Positions 1 to 8,921 are shown, numbered from the stretch's first letter. The stretch is DNA of 64,000 nt from Streptomyces sp. SA15 (GCF_002291145.1 NZ_NTGE01000099.1:303957-367956); one strand, 5' to 3'. Notes: generated by a model from the sequence alone, not told the origin. Translations and numbers: made by a program.

Positions 1-2109
1 GAGCGGGTCGGCGTCGTAGTCCTCTCCGTCGAGATAGATCGCCCTGAGGTCGGGAACGTCGGCGTTGACCGGGACCAGGTAGTCGGCGAGGTTGGCGTTG
101 ACGATCCGGCCGTCGCGGTGGTCGGTGACCGTGTGCTCCAGCAGGGCCTGGCCGATGCCGCCCACCATGCCGCCGATCGCCTGGCTGTCCGCCAGCTTGG
201 GGCTGATGATCCGGCCCGCGTCGTACACGGAGAGCATCCGCCGCACCCGCACCATCCCGAGTGTCGCGTCGACGGCGACCTCGGTGAAGGTCGCGCTGTA
301 GCCGCTGATGGAGAACCGCTCGCCCCTCGGCGGGGTGAAGGAGGTCTCCGCTTCGAGGCGGGCGCGGTCGTTGCGGGTCAGCAGCCGCTGGTACGACTCG
401 CCGCGCGCCGGATTGCCCTGCACGTGCAGTCGGCCGCCCCGGACCACGACGTCGTCGGCCGGCACCCCGTACAGCGGCGAGTCCTCGTCCTCGACGGCCA
501 GTCGGATCGCCTGCTGCCGGAGCTGGTTGCAGACGTCGAGGGTGGCGGAGCCGATGCTCGCCATGGTCATCGAGCCGCCGTGCGGCGGGGTCCGCGGATA
601 GCGGGAGTCGCCGAGCCGGAAGTCGACCGCCCGCATGGCCAGCCCCAGCGCGTCGGCGGCGACCTGGGTCTGGGCGGTGTAGGTGCCCGGGCCCATGTCG
701 CTGGTGGCGCACTCGATCACCGCCGTGCCGTCGGCGTTCAGGCGGCCCCGGGAGTCGGCCGGGGCGACTGCGGTGTGGTAGACGCCCGAGGCCATGCCCA
801 TGCCGATCAGCCAGTCGCCGTCACGCGTCGAGCGCGGCTTCGGGTCACGCCGGTCCCAGCCGAACTCGCGGGCGCCGACCGTGTAGCACTCGAGCAGCCG
901 ACGTGTGGAGAACGGCGCGTTGTTCGACGGGTCCTGGGCCGGCTCGTTGCGGCGGCGCAGCTCGATCGGGTCGATGCCGAGCTCGTGGGCGAGTTCGTCC
1001 ATGGCCGACTCGACGGCGTAGACCCCCGTGGCGGCGCCGGGACCGCGCATCCAGATCGGACTGTTCACATCCAGCGGCACCGTCCGATAGGCCTGGCGGA
1101 CGCCGGGCGTGCTGTAGAGCATCTGCCCGGGCGACATGACGGCCTCGGTGAACGTCTCGTACGACGAGGTCTCCCCGTCGATCCCCTGGTCCGTGGCGAC
1201 CAGGCGGCCGCGCCGGTCGCTGCCGAGGCGCATCCGGTACTCGTAGGCGGGCCGGAAGCCGGTGCCGAAGTACATCTGCCTGCGGGTCAGGACCAGCTTG
1301 ACGGGACGGCCCGTCTCCCGCGCGGCCAGCGCGGCGACCACGGTGTGCGGCCAGCAGCGCAGCCCGCTGCCGAAGCCGCCCCCGACGAAGGGGTTGATGA
1401 CCCGCACGGAGTCCCGCGGCACATCGAACACCGTGGAGAGCTCCAGCTGTGTGCCGGGCACCCACTGCGTCTTGTCCCACACGGTGAGCCGGTTGCGGTC
1501 CCAGCGGGCGATCGTGGCGTGCGGCTCCATCGGATTGTGGTGGTTGCGTGCCAGGCGATACGTCATGTCCAGCCGCACGTCCGCGTCGCGCAGTCCGGCT
1601 TCGACGTCGCCGCGCGCGTAGTTGGTGGGCTCGCCCGGCTCGCCCTCGGCGAGGTCGGTCGTGGGCTGCTCGGCGTCGTAGCCGACCTTCACCAGGCTCG
1701 CGCCGTGCTGCGCGGCCTCCAGCGTGGTGGCCACCACGACGGCGACCGGCTGGCCGTGGAAGAGGACCCGGTCGTCCTGGAAGACCCGCAACTTGCGGCC
1801 GGGCAGGTTGTTCGACCCGGAGGAGTTGTCGCGGTACGGCAGCGTCGGCGCGTTGCCGTGATGGATCACCCGCAGCACGCCCCGGTGGGCTTCGGCGTCA
1901 CTGGTGTCGATGGACGTGATACGGCCGCGTCCGATGCTCGCGTCGACGATGACCGCGTGCACCATCCCGTCGACGGTGGGGGTATCCCCGCGCGAGGTTG
2001 TTCGAGCGTGGGGGAACTCGGCGGCGTACCGCGCCTCGCCCGTGACCTTCAGCCGGCCGTCCACCCTGGACAGCGGCGCGCCCACGGCTGCCTGTGGCTG
2101 GGGGCTCAC
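1..2109 (-). CDS. Molybdopterin-binding subunit of PaoABC-like aldehyde oxidoreductase (partial)
   Basis: This is the large subunit of a xanthine dehydrogenase family enzyme, which would hold the molybdenum cofactor and oxidise an aldehyde or heterocycle. The frame is open from a GTG at 2109 to the window edge (703 codons) and the C-terminus, including the expected catalytic Glu, lies outside. An N-terminal Ald_Xan_dh hammerhead-like domain (start SRVDGRLKVTGEARYAAEF) is followed by the cofactor-loop motif VGGGFGSG near residue 240 and a GPGTYT motif further on. The GTG overlaps the stop of the FAD subunit gene as GTGA, so translation is probably coupled. The gene order 2Fe-2S, FAD, Mo matches paoABC (yagTSR) of E. 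coli. The substrate is not known. Confidence 0.92.
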   Translation of the reverse strand, partial: MSPQPQAAVGAPLSRVDGRLKVTGEARYAAEFPHARTTSRGDTPTVDGMVHAVIVDASIGRGRITSIDTSDAEAHRGVLRVIHHGNAPTLPYRDNSSGSNNLPGRKLRVFQDDRVLFHGQPVAVVVATTLEAAQHGASLVKVGYDAEQPTTDLAEGEPGEPTNYARGDVEAGLRDADVRLDMTYRLARNHHNPMEPHATIARWDRNRLTVWDKTQWVPGTQLELSTVFDVPRDSVRVINPFVGGGFGSGLRCWPHTVVAALAARETGRPVKLVLTRRQMYFGTGFRPAYEYRMRLGSDRRGRLVATDQGIDGETSSYETFTEAVMSPGQMLYSTPGVRQAYRTVPLDVNSPIWMRGPGAATGVYAVESAMDELAHELGIDPIELRRRNEPAQDPSNNAPFSTRRLLECYTVGAREFGWDRRDPKPRSTRDGDWLIGMGMASGVYHTAVAPADSRGRLNADGTAVIECATSDMGPGTYTAQTQVAADALGLAMRAVDFRLGDSRYPRTPPHGGSMTMASIGSATLDVCNQLRQQAIRLAVEDEDSPLYGVPADDVVVRGGRLHVQGNPARGESYQRLLTRNDRARLEAETSFTPPRGERFSISGYSATFTEVAVDATLGMVRVRRMLSVYDAGRIISPKLADSQAIGGMVGGIGQALLEHTVTDHRDGRIVNANLADYLVPVNADVPDLRAIYLDGEDYDADPL

Positions 2110-3086
2110 TTCGTACCTCCTACGATGCGCAGCTGACGTTCGACGGTCCGCCTCAGCAGCGCGACCTTGAAGCGGTTGTGCGTGAGGGGACGTGTCCCCT
2201 CCGCCGCCTTCTCCGCGGCCGCTGTCCACAAGGCGTCCGAGGGGCGCCGGCCGATGAGGGCCCGTTCGACGGCGGGCAGCTTCCAGGGGACGGTGCCCAC
2301 TCCCCCGGCGGCGACCTTCGCCTCCCGGATCACCCCGCCCCGGATGTGCAGGGCGACCGCCGCGGAGGTCAGGGCGAACTCGTAGGACTGCCGGTCGCGT
2401 ACCTTCAGATAGCCCGACTTCAGCGGACGCGGATACGCCGGGACCTCGACAGCCGTGATCAACTCGCCTTGTCTGACGGCCTGTTCCCGCTGAGGGGTGC
2501 TCCCCGGCCGTAGCAGGAAGTCGGCGAAGGGGACTTCGCGCTCCCCGTCCGGGCCCAGCAGGTGCACGGTCGCCTCCAGCGCCGCGAAGGCCACGGCGAC
2601 GTCGGAGGGGTGCGTGGCGATGCAGTGGTCGGAGGTGCCGAGGATCGCGTGCGAGCGGTTGACACCGTGCAGCGCCGCGCAACCGGAGCCCGGCTCGCGC
2701 TTGTTGCAGTCGGCGGTCACGTCACGGAAGTACGTGCACCGGGTGCGCTGCATGATGTTGCCGCCGATGGTCGCCATGTTCCGCAGCTGGGCCGAGGCGC
2801 TCAGCTCCAGCGCCTCGGAGACGACCGGGTAGGCGGCGCGCACCGCGGGGTGGGCGGCGGCCTCGGCCATCCGCACCAGGGCGCCGATGCGCAGACCGCC
2901 CTCCTTGGTCACAAGGACTTCACGCAGCGGCAGGCCGGAGATGTCGACCAGCGCCTCGGGGCGCTCGACGGTCTCCCGCATCAGGTCGACCAGCGTCGTG
3001 CCGCCGGCGATGTAACGCCCGCCGCGGCGACCGGCGTCGAGGGCCTCGCGGGTGTCGGAGACGCGGGTGTAGGAGAAGGGATGCAT
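2106..3086 (-). CDS. FAD-binding subunit of PaoABC-like oxidoreductase
   Basis: A 326-residue FAD_binding_5/CO dehydrogenase flavoprotein subunit. The first FAD motif AGGTTLVDLM lies near residues 27-36 and the second, TIGGNIMQRTRC, near 106-117. Cysteines at about 117, 127 and 136 (RTRC...DCNKR...GSGC) match the extra [4Fe-4S] insert known from the PaoB/YagS and 4-hydroxybenzoyl-CoA reductase-type subunits, so this chain probably carries FAD plus one 4Fe-4S cluster and relays electrons from the molybdenum subunit. It sits between the 2Fe-2S subunit gene (13 bp upstream) and the Mo subunit gene (4-bp overlap), which points to a single operon. Confidence 0.93.
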   Translation of the reverse strand: MHPFSYTRVSDTREALDAGRRGGRYIAGGTTLVDLMRETVERPEALVDISGLPLREVLVTKEGGLRIGALVRMAEAAAHPAVRAAYPVVSEALELSASAQLRNMATIGGNIMQRTRCTYFRDVTADCNKREPGSGCAALHGVNRSHAILGTSDHCIATHPSDVAVAFAALEATVHLLGPDGEREVPFADFLLRPGSTPQREQAVRQGELITAVEVPAYPRPLKSGYLKVRDRQSYEFALTSAAVALHIRGGVIREAKVAAGGVGTVPWKLPAVERALIGRRPSDALWTAAAEKAAEGTRPLTHNRFKVALLRRTVERQLRIVGGTK

Positions 3087-3099
3087 GGTGGGCCGCTCC

Positions 3100-3738
3100 T
3101 TACTTCCGGCCCGCAGTCTGCTCGACCGCGCGCACGATCTTGACGTAGCAGCCGCAGCGGCAGATGTTGCCGCTCATCCACTCCCGGATCTCCTCCGGCG
3201 AACCGGTGTGGCCCTCCTGGATGCAGCCGACGCCGGAGACGATCTGGCCGGGGGTGCAGTAGCCGCACTGGAACGCGTCCTCGTCGATGAACGCCTGCTG
3301 CAACGGGTGCAGTTGGTCACCCTCGGCCAGACCCTCGATGGTGGTGACCTCGGCGCCCTCGAGCCGGACGGCCAGCGTCAGGCAGGAGTTGACCCGCTGC
3401 CCGTCGACCAGCACGGTGCACGCCCCGCAGGCGCCGGCGTTGCAGCCCTTCTTCGAGCCGGTCAGGTCGAAGTGCTCGCGCAACAGGTCCAGCAGCGAGG
3501 TGCGGTTGTCGACCGTCACGGTGCGGCGGGTGCCGTTGACCGTAAGGGAGACGCGGCTGGAAGGGGACGGCCCCGCGGCGGTGGCTTCTTCCGAGCCCGC
3601 TAGGAAAGTCCCTCCGGCCACGACGGCACCGCCGACGGCGGCACTGGTGGCGATGAAGGCGCGCCGACTGGGCGCCGAGGAGGACTCGTCGGATCCGGTG
3701 GGGGGTGGAACAGCGGATTCAGGGAGGTCAATGGACAT
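3100..3738 (-). CDS. Tat-exported 2Fe-2S subunit of PaoABC-like oxidoreductase
   Basis: A 212-residue small subunit with two [2Fe-2S] clusters: the plant-ferredoxin-type motif CNAGACGAC near residue 100, then CGYCTPGQ and CRCGC in the C-terminal helical domain. The N-terminus has a twin-arginine signal (SRRAFIA at about 24-30, then an Ala/Gly-rich hydrophobic stretch). PaoA of E. coli likewise carries the only Tat signal of its complex and takes the other subunits out with it. By that analogy the whole enzyme probably works outside the membrane. This is the first gene of the leftward operon; the region up to 4070 upstream of it should hold the promoter. Confidence 0.93.
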   Translation of the reverse strand: MSIDLPESAVPPPTGSDESSSAPSRRAFIATSAAVGGAVVAGGTFLAGSEEATAAGPSPSSRVSLTVNGTRRTVTVDNRTSLLDLLREHFDLTGSKKGCNAGACGACTVLVDGQRVNSCLTLAVRLEGAEVTTIEGLAEGDQLHPLQQAFIDEDAFQCGYCTPGQIVSGVGCIQEGHTGSPEEIREWMSGNICRCGCYVKIVRAVEQTAGRK

Positions 3739-4010
3739 GGATATGCCTTCGCATCACGGACGGATCGGCCGTACAGAGCGGCACGGCAGGAGGCGGGACG
3801 TCGCCGCAGATCTGGTTCGCCCCGTCGCGACGCCCGGCACACGGGGCACTAGGCGACCGCGCCCTTGCCGCGGCCGTCCATGGGGGGAGTCTGGCATCAC
3901 GAGTAATGCCTGTAACTGGGAGATTTTTGTCCCCCCTTGGTTTTCCCACCCGCGAGTAAGCGCTGACAAGCAGCTCATTGAGGACGTGGCCTCCCACAGC
4001 GTCCATCGCT

Positions 4011-4050
4011 GTACGCCGCGGTACGCCGCGGTACGCCGCGGTACGCCGCG
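4011..4050. repeat. Four tandem copies of GTACGCCGCG
   Basis: Four perfect head-to-tail copies of the 10-mer GTACGCCGCG fill the short gap between the 3' end of the MmyB-like pseudogene and the paoA-like gene. Nothing else recognisable lies in 3739-4070 apart from the promoter region expected for the oxidoreductase operon. Confidence 0.85.
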
Positions 4051-4070
4051 CTCAACCGTTTCTGACGGCG

Positions 4071-4714
4071 TCAGGTGAGCGGCCGGGACGCGGGCAGGTT
4101 CTGGTCGGCGGCCCAGGAGGCGAGGATGCTCAGCCGCTCGTGGGTGGGGGAACCGGGCTCGGCGGTCCAGACGGTCAGGTGCTGATCGGGGTCTGTGTTG
4201 GCGGTGAGGGTGTCCCAGTCCAGGACGAGTTCGCCGACGACCGGATGGTTGAGGGTCTTCGTGCCCACGGTGCGGGCCGCGACCCGGTGATCGCCCCACC
4301 ACCGGGCGAACTGCTTGTCCCGCGTGGACAGTTCACCGACCAGCTCGATCAGCCGGGGGTCCTCCGGTCGTCCAGGACCCGCTGCAACTGGGGCTGGACC
4401 TTCTGCCGGCCGCGGCGCCGGGTACGAGTGGTGGTCTTGCCCGCGAGCTGGAAGAGGTAGCCGCGCTCGTCGTCGTCCAGATGGAGCACCCGGGCCAGGA
4501 CGTCCAACACAGGCGCGGACGCCTGCATACGGCCCTGCTCGAGGCGCATGTAGTAGTCGGTGCTGATGCTGGCGAGCTGGGCGACCTCCTCACGGCGCAG
4601 CCCGGCCACCCGGCGGGGCCCGGCTTCGGGCAGCCCGACCGTGCGCGGGCTCAGCTCCGAGCGGCGCTTCTTGAGGAATTCTCCCAGCTCATTGAGGGGG
4701 ACATTGCCGGTCAT
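4071..4714 (-). pseudogene. MmyB-like XRE regulator with internal deletion
   Basis: The N-terminal 115 codons read as a helix-turn-helix regulator of the MmyB-like group (LGEFLKKRRSELSP, then GLRREEVAQLASISTDYYMRLEQGR). The frame then ends at TGA with the tail RRTPG. From about 4370 a different frame resumes with the typical C-terminus of the same family (PRLIELVGELSTRDKQF, later HPVVGELVLDWDTL, TAEPGSPTHERLSILASWAA). About 80 residues of the ligand-binding domain are missing between the two parts, so this is one gene with an internal deletion that also changed frame. Family members are usually about 270-280 residues. It is divergent from the alcohol dehydrogenase gene, the usual position for an MmyB-like regulator of an oxidoreductase. 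Confidence 0.8.
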
Positions 4715-4751
4715 GCTTCCCAGCATGGCACCGAACGCACCCGGGAAAGGG

Positions 4752-4767
4752 GGGAGAATTTCCTCCC
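4752..4767. promoter_or_regulatory. Possible operator palindrome between MmyB-like gene and adh
   Basis: GGGAGAATTTCCTCCC is a near-palindrome in the divergent promoter region, followed by two similar CTCCC(A/T)GGATG direct repeats. Its position fits an operator for the adjacent, now broken, regulator. This is inferred from symmetry and position only. Confidence 0.3.
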
Positions 4768-4901
4768 AGGATGATTCCCTCCCTGGATGGATTTCTCCGC
4801 TTTTCGCGCGTGCCGCCACATGTGAGGCTCGACCGTGACCGGCCGTACGCAAACGACGGTCGCGGCACACGAGAGCCTCGCTAGTGAAGGAAGACCCACC
4901 C

Positions 4902-5918
4902 ATGCGCGGAGCAGTCATACACGCCCCCGGCGATGTGCGCTTCGAGAACCTGGACGACCCGAAGATCATCCAGCCCACCGACGCCGTCATCCGCACGGTC
5001 GCCACCTGCGTGTGCGGCTCGGACCTGTGGCCCTACCGCGGCCTGGAACCCATCGGCGATCCGCACCCGATGGGGCACGAGTACGTCGGCATCGTCGAGG
5101 AGGTCGGCAGCGAGGTCACCAACGTCCAGCCGGGCCAGTTCGTGGTCGGCTCGTTCGCCACCTCGGACAACACCTGCGCCAACTGCCGTAACAGCTGGCA
5201 GTCCAACTGCCTGCACCGCGAGTTCATGAGCACCTGCCAGGCCGACTACGTGCGCATCCCCAACGCACATGGCACCCTCGTCGCCACCGAGGAGCACCCG
5301 TCCGGCGAGGTGGTGCCCGGCCTGCTCGCCGTCTCCGACGTGATGGGCACCGGCTGGTACGCCGCCCTCGCCGCCGAGGTCAAGCCCGGATCGACGGCCG
5401 TGGTCGTCGGAGACGGAGCGGTCGGCCTGTGCGGCGTCATCGCCGCGCGCGAGCTCGGCGCCGAGCGGATCATCGCCATGAGCCGCCACGCCTCCCGCCA
5501 GAGGCTCGCCCTCGAATTCGGCGCCACCGACATCATCAGCGAACGCGGCGACGAAGGCATCGCCCGCGTCAAGGACCTCACCAACGGCATCGGCGCCGAC
5601 AGCGTGCTGGAGTGCGTCGGCACCGGCGAGGCCATGCGGCAGGCCCTGCACTCCGCCCGCCCCGGCGGCAACGTCGGCTTCGTCGGCGTCCCCCACGACG
5701 TGCAGGTCGACGGCGTGGAACTGTTCTTCTCCCACGTCGGCCTGCGCGGCGGTCCCGCCCCCGTCCGCCGCTACCTGCCCGACCTCATCGACCGCGTCCT
5801 GACCGGCCGGATCACCCCGGGCAAGGTCTTCGACCTCACCCTGCCCCTGGAGCAGGTCGCCGAGGGCTACAAGGCGATGGACGAACGCCGCGCCATCAAG
5901 ACCCTCCTCAAGCCCTGA
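4902..5918 (+). CDS. Zinc-dependent alcohol dehydrogenase family protein
   Basis: A 338-residue medium-chain dehydrogenase/reductase. The N-terminal catalytic domain has CGSDLWPYRG (catalytic zinc Cys), the GHEYVG motif and a CANCRNSWQSNC structural-zinc loop that lacks one of the usual four cysteines, as is common in this subfamily. The Rossmann part contains VVGDGAVGLCGVIAA, with a GDGAVG nucleotide-binding turn near residue 170. The ATG at 4902 was chosen because GAAGGA lies about 10 bases upstream and the protein then begins MRGAVIHAPGDV as homologues do; an earlier in-frame start at 4884 has no such support. It is divergent from the broken MmyB-like regulator. The substrate cannot be told from sequence. 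Confidence 0.9.
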   Translation: MRGAVIHAPGDVRFENLDDPKIIQPTDAVIRTVATCVCGSDLWPYRGLEPIGDPHPMGHEYVGIVEEVGSEVTNVQPGQFVVGSFATSDNTCANCRNSWQSNCLHREFMSTCQADYVRIPNAHGTLVATEEHPSGEVVPGLLAVSDVMGTGWYAALAAEVKPGSTAVVVGDGAVGLCGVIAARELGAERIIAMSRHASRQRLALEFGATDIISERGDEGIARVKDLTNGIGADSVLECVGTGEAMRQALHSARPGGNVGFVGVPHDVQVDGVELFFSHVGLRGGPAPVRRYLPDLIDRVLTGRITPGKVFDLTLPLEQVAEGYKAMDERRAIKTLLKP

Positions 5919-6065
5919 CCCCGGCCCGACCCCGAGCACAGCAGCCCCGAGGTCCCGGCCCAGCGCCTGTACGACATCCACCACCAGCGGGACAGCGGCC
6001 TGTACGACCGCACAAGCGCCGAGTACGACGGCTTCCGCCACTACGCCTCGCCCCTGCCCGACTGA
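5919..6065 (+). pseudogene. Coding remnant downstream of adh, no start
   Basis: Directly after the adh stop and in the same frame, about 48 codons without an internal stop read PEVPAQRLYDIHHQRD, then GLYDRTSAEYDGFRHYA, and end at TGA 6063-6065. The composition looks like protein and codon GC3 is high, but there is no start codon or RBS. It looks like the C-terminal tail of a deleted gene whose family I do not recognise. Confidence 0.3.
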
Positions 6066-6079
6066 CCCCAGGACATCCC

Positions 6080-6586
6080 ATGACCCCGACCGCCCTCGTC
6101 CGCGCGCTCCCGGCCGCAGCCCTGCTGCTGGCGGTGACCGCCTGCACCCAGGACGACGCCTCGCAGCCCTCCCGCGCCACTCAGCAGGAGACGCCGACAG
6201 GCTCCGCGTCCGCCACGCCCTCCGGCAGGACCCCCGCCGTGAACATCCGGCTGACCATCAACGGCCACCACATCGCCGCCACCCTGAACGACAGCGCGAC
6301 CGCCCGCGACTTCGCCGCCCAGCTCCCCCTCACCCTGTCCCTGAGGGACTTCAACCAGACGGAGAAGGCCGCCGACCTGCCGCGCGAGCTGTCCACCTCC
6401 GGCGCCCCGGAAGGGGCGGACCCGCAAGTCGGTGACCTGGCCTACTACGAGCCCTGGGGCACCCTGGCCACCTACTACGGCGACGCCCCGTACCACTCCG
6501 GCGTGATCCCCATCGGCCACATGGCCGACGAAGGCCCCGAGCAACTCGCCACCGCCGACGAGATCACCATCGAAGCCGTCTCCTGA
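6080..6586 (+). CDS. Lipoprotein with cyclophilin-like domain
   Basis: A 168-residue predicted lipoprotein: a signal peptide with lipobox LLAVTAC (Cys near residue 22), a Thr/Ser/Pro-rich linker, then a domain that matches the cyclophilin-like (PF18050 type) pattern. That pattern starts as NIRLTINGHHIAATLNDSATARDFAAQLPLT and includes GDLAYYEPWGTLATYYGD. Proteins of this type have a cyclophilin fold but lack known isomerase residues, and their function is unknown. It has a weak AGGA site in front of ATG 6080. Its position after adh and before an MFS exporter resembles redox-enzyme clusters in other actinomycetes; a joint role is only a guess. Confidence 0.8.
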   Translation: MTPTALVRALPAAALLLAVTACTQDDASQPSRATQQETPTGSASATPSGRTPAVNIRLTINGHHIAATLNDSATARDFAAQLPLTLSLRDFNQTEKAADLPRELSTSGAPEGADPQVGDLAYYEPWGTLATYYGDAPYHSGVIPIGHMADEGPEQLATADEITIEAVS

Positions 6587-6732
6587 CTCGGCCGGCCACC
6601 GGAACGGGCAGAGGCCCCCCATTTCACGTCCATTGCGGTGCTTGGAACCGTGAACGACGGGGCCGCTGTCCGCTCCGGGAACCTTGGCAGCCACCCCGAC
6701 CCCCGCATACCGCTCAAGGAGAGACCACACGC

Positions 6733-7989
6733 ATGCCTTCCGCATCCGGGACCAACCCCGGCAAGCTGCCCTTCGTCGTCTGGGTGCTCGCCGCCGGCAC
6801 GTTCCTGATGGGGACCACCGAGTTCCTCATCGCCGGCCTGCTGCCCGAGATGGCCGGCGACCTCGGAGTCGGCGTCTCCCATGCCGGCCTGCTGATCACC
6901 GCCTTCGCCATCGGCATGATCGTCGGTGGGCCGACCATGGCCATGGCGACCCTGCGCCTGCCCCAGCGCCGGACGCTGATCCTGGCTCTGGCCGTCTTCA
7001 GCCTCGGGCACGTCGTCGCGGCGGCCAGTACCTCCTTCGCGATCGTGCTCATCACCCGCTTCGTCACCGCCCTGGCCACCGGAGCCTTCTGGGCCGTCGG
7101 ATTCGTCGTCGCCACCGCCGCCGCAGGCCCCCGCACATCCACTCGCGCCATCGGCGTCATGATGGGCGGCCTGACCCTGGCCAACGTCATCGGCGTGCCG
7201 ATCGGCTCCTTCGCCGGACAGTACGTCGGCTGGCGCGGCCCCTTTTGGACACTGGCCGCCCTGGCCGGCCTCGCCGCCGCGTTCATCGGCCGTTTCATCC
7301 CTCCGATCGAGCAGCGTGCACAGGTGTCCATGCGGGCCGAGGTCGGTGCTCTGCGGCAGGGCCGACTGTGGCTGGCGCTCGCCGCCGCGATGCTGATCAT
7401 GGGCGGTGTCCTGGCGGCCTACACCTACATCACCCCGCTGCTGACCGACCGCGCCGGCATTCCGGCAGGCGCCGTACCGCTGGTCCTGATCGTCTTCGGC
7501 ATCGGTGCTCTGGGCGGCACGGCCATCGGCGGCCGCCTGGGCGACCGCCGCCCGATGACCACCACCCTCATCGCCGCCGCGGCCACCGCCCTGAGCCTGC
7601 TTCTGCTGATCCCGCTGTCGGCCAACCCTGTCACGGCCACGCTTGTCGTCTTCCTCATGGCCCTGACGGGATTCACCGTCAACCCGGTCGTCACCTCGCT
7701 CGCCGTCCGCTTCGCCGGCCACGCCCCCACCCTCACCTCAGCGCTGACCACCTCCGCCTACAACACCGGCATCGCCGCCGGGTCGGCCATCGCAGGCAGG
7801 GCGATGGACTCCTCCCTCGGCCTGACCGGACCGCCTCTGGTCGGCGCCGTCTCCGCGGTCCTCACCCTCCTTCCGCTGCTCGCCCTCGCCGCCAGCCGCG
7901 CACCCCACACAGCGCGGATCCTCGCCCAGCGCACCACCTCGCCCCACCCGCGAGACGACGAACCCGCACAGGCACCGTCGCAGCGCTGA
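6733..7989 (+). CDS. MFS transporter, DHA1 family (AraJ/Cmx-like)
   Basis: A 418-residue polytopic protein with about 12 hydrophobic segments. The N-terminus GTFLMGTTEFLIAGLLPEMA and the later GQYVGWRGPFWTLA are typical of the AraJ/PbuE and chloramphenicol-exporter (Cmx/CmlR) group of drug:H+ antiporters. A GGRLGDRRP loop near the start of the second half is the motif-A equivalent. An AAGGAGAG site is placed directly before ATG 6733. The substrate is unknown. The following 260 bases hold a broken second transporter. Confidence 0.9.
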   Translation: MPSASGTNPGKLPFVVWVLAAGTFLMGTTEFLIAGLLPEMAGDLGVGVSHAGLLITAFAIGMIVGGPTMAMATLRLPQRRTLILALAVFSLGHVVAAASTSFAIVLITRFVTALATGAFWAVGFVVATAAAGPRTSTRAIGVMMGGLTLANVIGVPIGSFAGQYVGWRGPFWTLAALAGLAAAFIGRFIPPIEQRAQVSMRAEVGALRQGRLWLALAAAMLIMGGVLAAYTYITPLLTDRAGIPAGAVPLVLIVFGIGALGGTAIGGRLGDRRPMTTTLIAAAATALSLLLLIPLSANPVTATLVVFLMALTGFTVNPVVTSLAVRFAGHAPTLTSALTTSAYNTGIAAGSAIAGRAMDSSLGLTGPPLVGAVSAVLTLLPLLALAASRAPHTARILAQRTTSPHPRDDEPAQAPSQR

Positions 7990-7998
7990 CACTCCAGC

Positions 7999-8247
7999 AG
8001 GGGCCTGGCGACCGCCCGCCCCTTCGCCCCCAGGGCGATCGTGCCGCTGGGCATGGGCCTGGCCGCCGCCGGGATGGTCTGGCTGACCGCAACCGCCTAC
8101 TGGTGGTCGGCCGCCTTCTTCGCCGTCGGTCTGGTCGTCAGCGTGCTCCTCCACCGGCGTGGTGTCCTTCGGCAGGCGGCGACAGAGACAAACCGCAGGT
8201 CACTGACCTGGGGATCTTTCTGGAGCCCCAACGAATGGGTATGTTGA
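7999..8247 (+). pseudogene. Remnant of a second MFS (DHA2-type) transporter
   Basis: After the intact MFS gene, a stretch without start or RBS reads like pieces of a DHA2 exporter: an internal segment ATARPFAPRAIVPLGMGLAAAGM joined to a last membrane helix with YWWSAAFFAVGLVVSVLLHRRG, then a run-out tail to TGA. The normal protein between these pieces is missing, so an internal deletion is likely. The first part has no frame continuity with the upstream gene. Confidence 0.5.
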
Positions 8248-8273
8248 CATAGGTTTCTCGTCACAGGTAGCTT
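8244..8273 (+). promoter_or_regulatory. Promoter of the MarR gene, probably leaderless
   Basis: TTGACA (8244-8249) and TAGCTT (8268-8273) are separated by 18 bases. The GTG start at 8280 lies only 6 bases beyond the -10 hexamer and there is no RBS. Transcription would begin at or next to the start codon, giving a leaderless mRNA, which is frequent in streptomycetes. Confidence 0.5.
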
Positions 8274-8279
8274 GGCGGC

Positions 8280-8759
8280 GTGTCCGGGATCAGCGAGGCT
8301 CGCCAGAGCCAGAGCATCGACCACGTGGCCGCGGGCCTCGTGGCGTGCCTGCCCGCGCTGAACCGGTACGTCGAACGGGGCGTCGCGGGCCAACTGCCCT
8401 ACCCCAAGCCCCCCGAGCGACAGCTGGCGCTCCTTCGGTACGTCGCCGAACACGACGGCGCCACCGTCCACAAGGCGGCCTGCGCACTGCTGATGAAGCC
8501 GAACAACGTCAGCGCCCTGGTCACCCGCCTCACCGAAGCGGGCCTCCTCGAGCGGCACCAGGACGACACCGACAAGCGTGTCGCGCACCTGCGTGTCACC
8601 GCCAAGGCCCGTCAGCGCATCGGCGAGGCCGAGGACGTCGCGGCGCGGCAGCTCGCGTCCGCGCTCCGTACCCTCACCGAAGGCGACCTCGGCGCCCTCG
8701 GCTCTGCGCTCGGCGCCCTCGAGGCTCTCACCCGGCGGCTGCGCGACCGCGCCGTCTGA
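8280..8759 (+). CDS. MarR family transcriptional regulator
   Basis: A 159-residue winged-helix regulator. The HTH and wing region reads HKAACALLMKPNNVSALVTRLTEAGLLERHQDDTDKR, containing the MarR signature of recognition helix plus DxR wing (DDTDKRVAHLRVT). Dimerisation helices flank it. The GTG start at 8280 has no RBS and sits just behind a TTGACA/TAGCTT promoter. It lies 162 bp upstream of, and in line with, the large MFS fusion gene, which it probably controls. The inducer is unknown. Confidence 0.9.
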   Translation: MSGISEARQSQSIDHVAAGLVACLPALNRYVERGVAGQLPYPKPPERQLALLRYVAEHDGATVHKAACALLMKPNNVSALVTRLTEAGLLERHQDDTDKRVAHLRVTAKARQRIGEAEDVAARQLASALRTLTEGDLGALGSALGALEALTRRLRDRAV

Positions 8760-8921
8760 CCGGTCGCGACTCGCCGTACGCTCACCGCCCTTGCCGCTGC
8801 CGCGGCGAGGGCCGCGTGCGCTGCCCCCGCTACTCCCCCACTCCCCACACACACGTCACTCCCCCACACACACGTCCACGCGCTCCCAACTGCGCGCCGT
8901 ACGTCCCGAGGACACCTCTCC

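Noticed and set aside
118..2136. Long plus-strand open frame opposite the molybdenum subunit gene
   Set aside because: It is a GC-rich shadow: the minus strand shows conserved xanthine dehydrogenase family motifs and an operon overlap, while the plus-strand product is Arg/Gly/Ala-rich without RBS or domain. The same holds for other long opposite frames, e.g. 8345-11455, 15350-17872, 27875-29983 and 46929-48569.
4011..4050. Possible CRISPR-like array
   Set aside because: The 10-bp units are directly adjacent without spacers and there are no cas genes.
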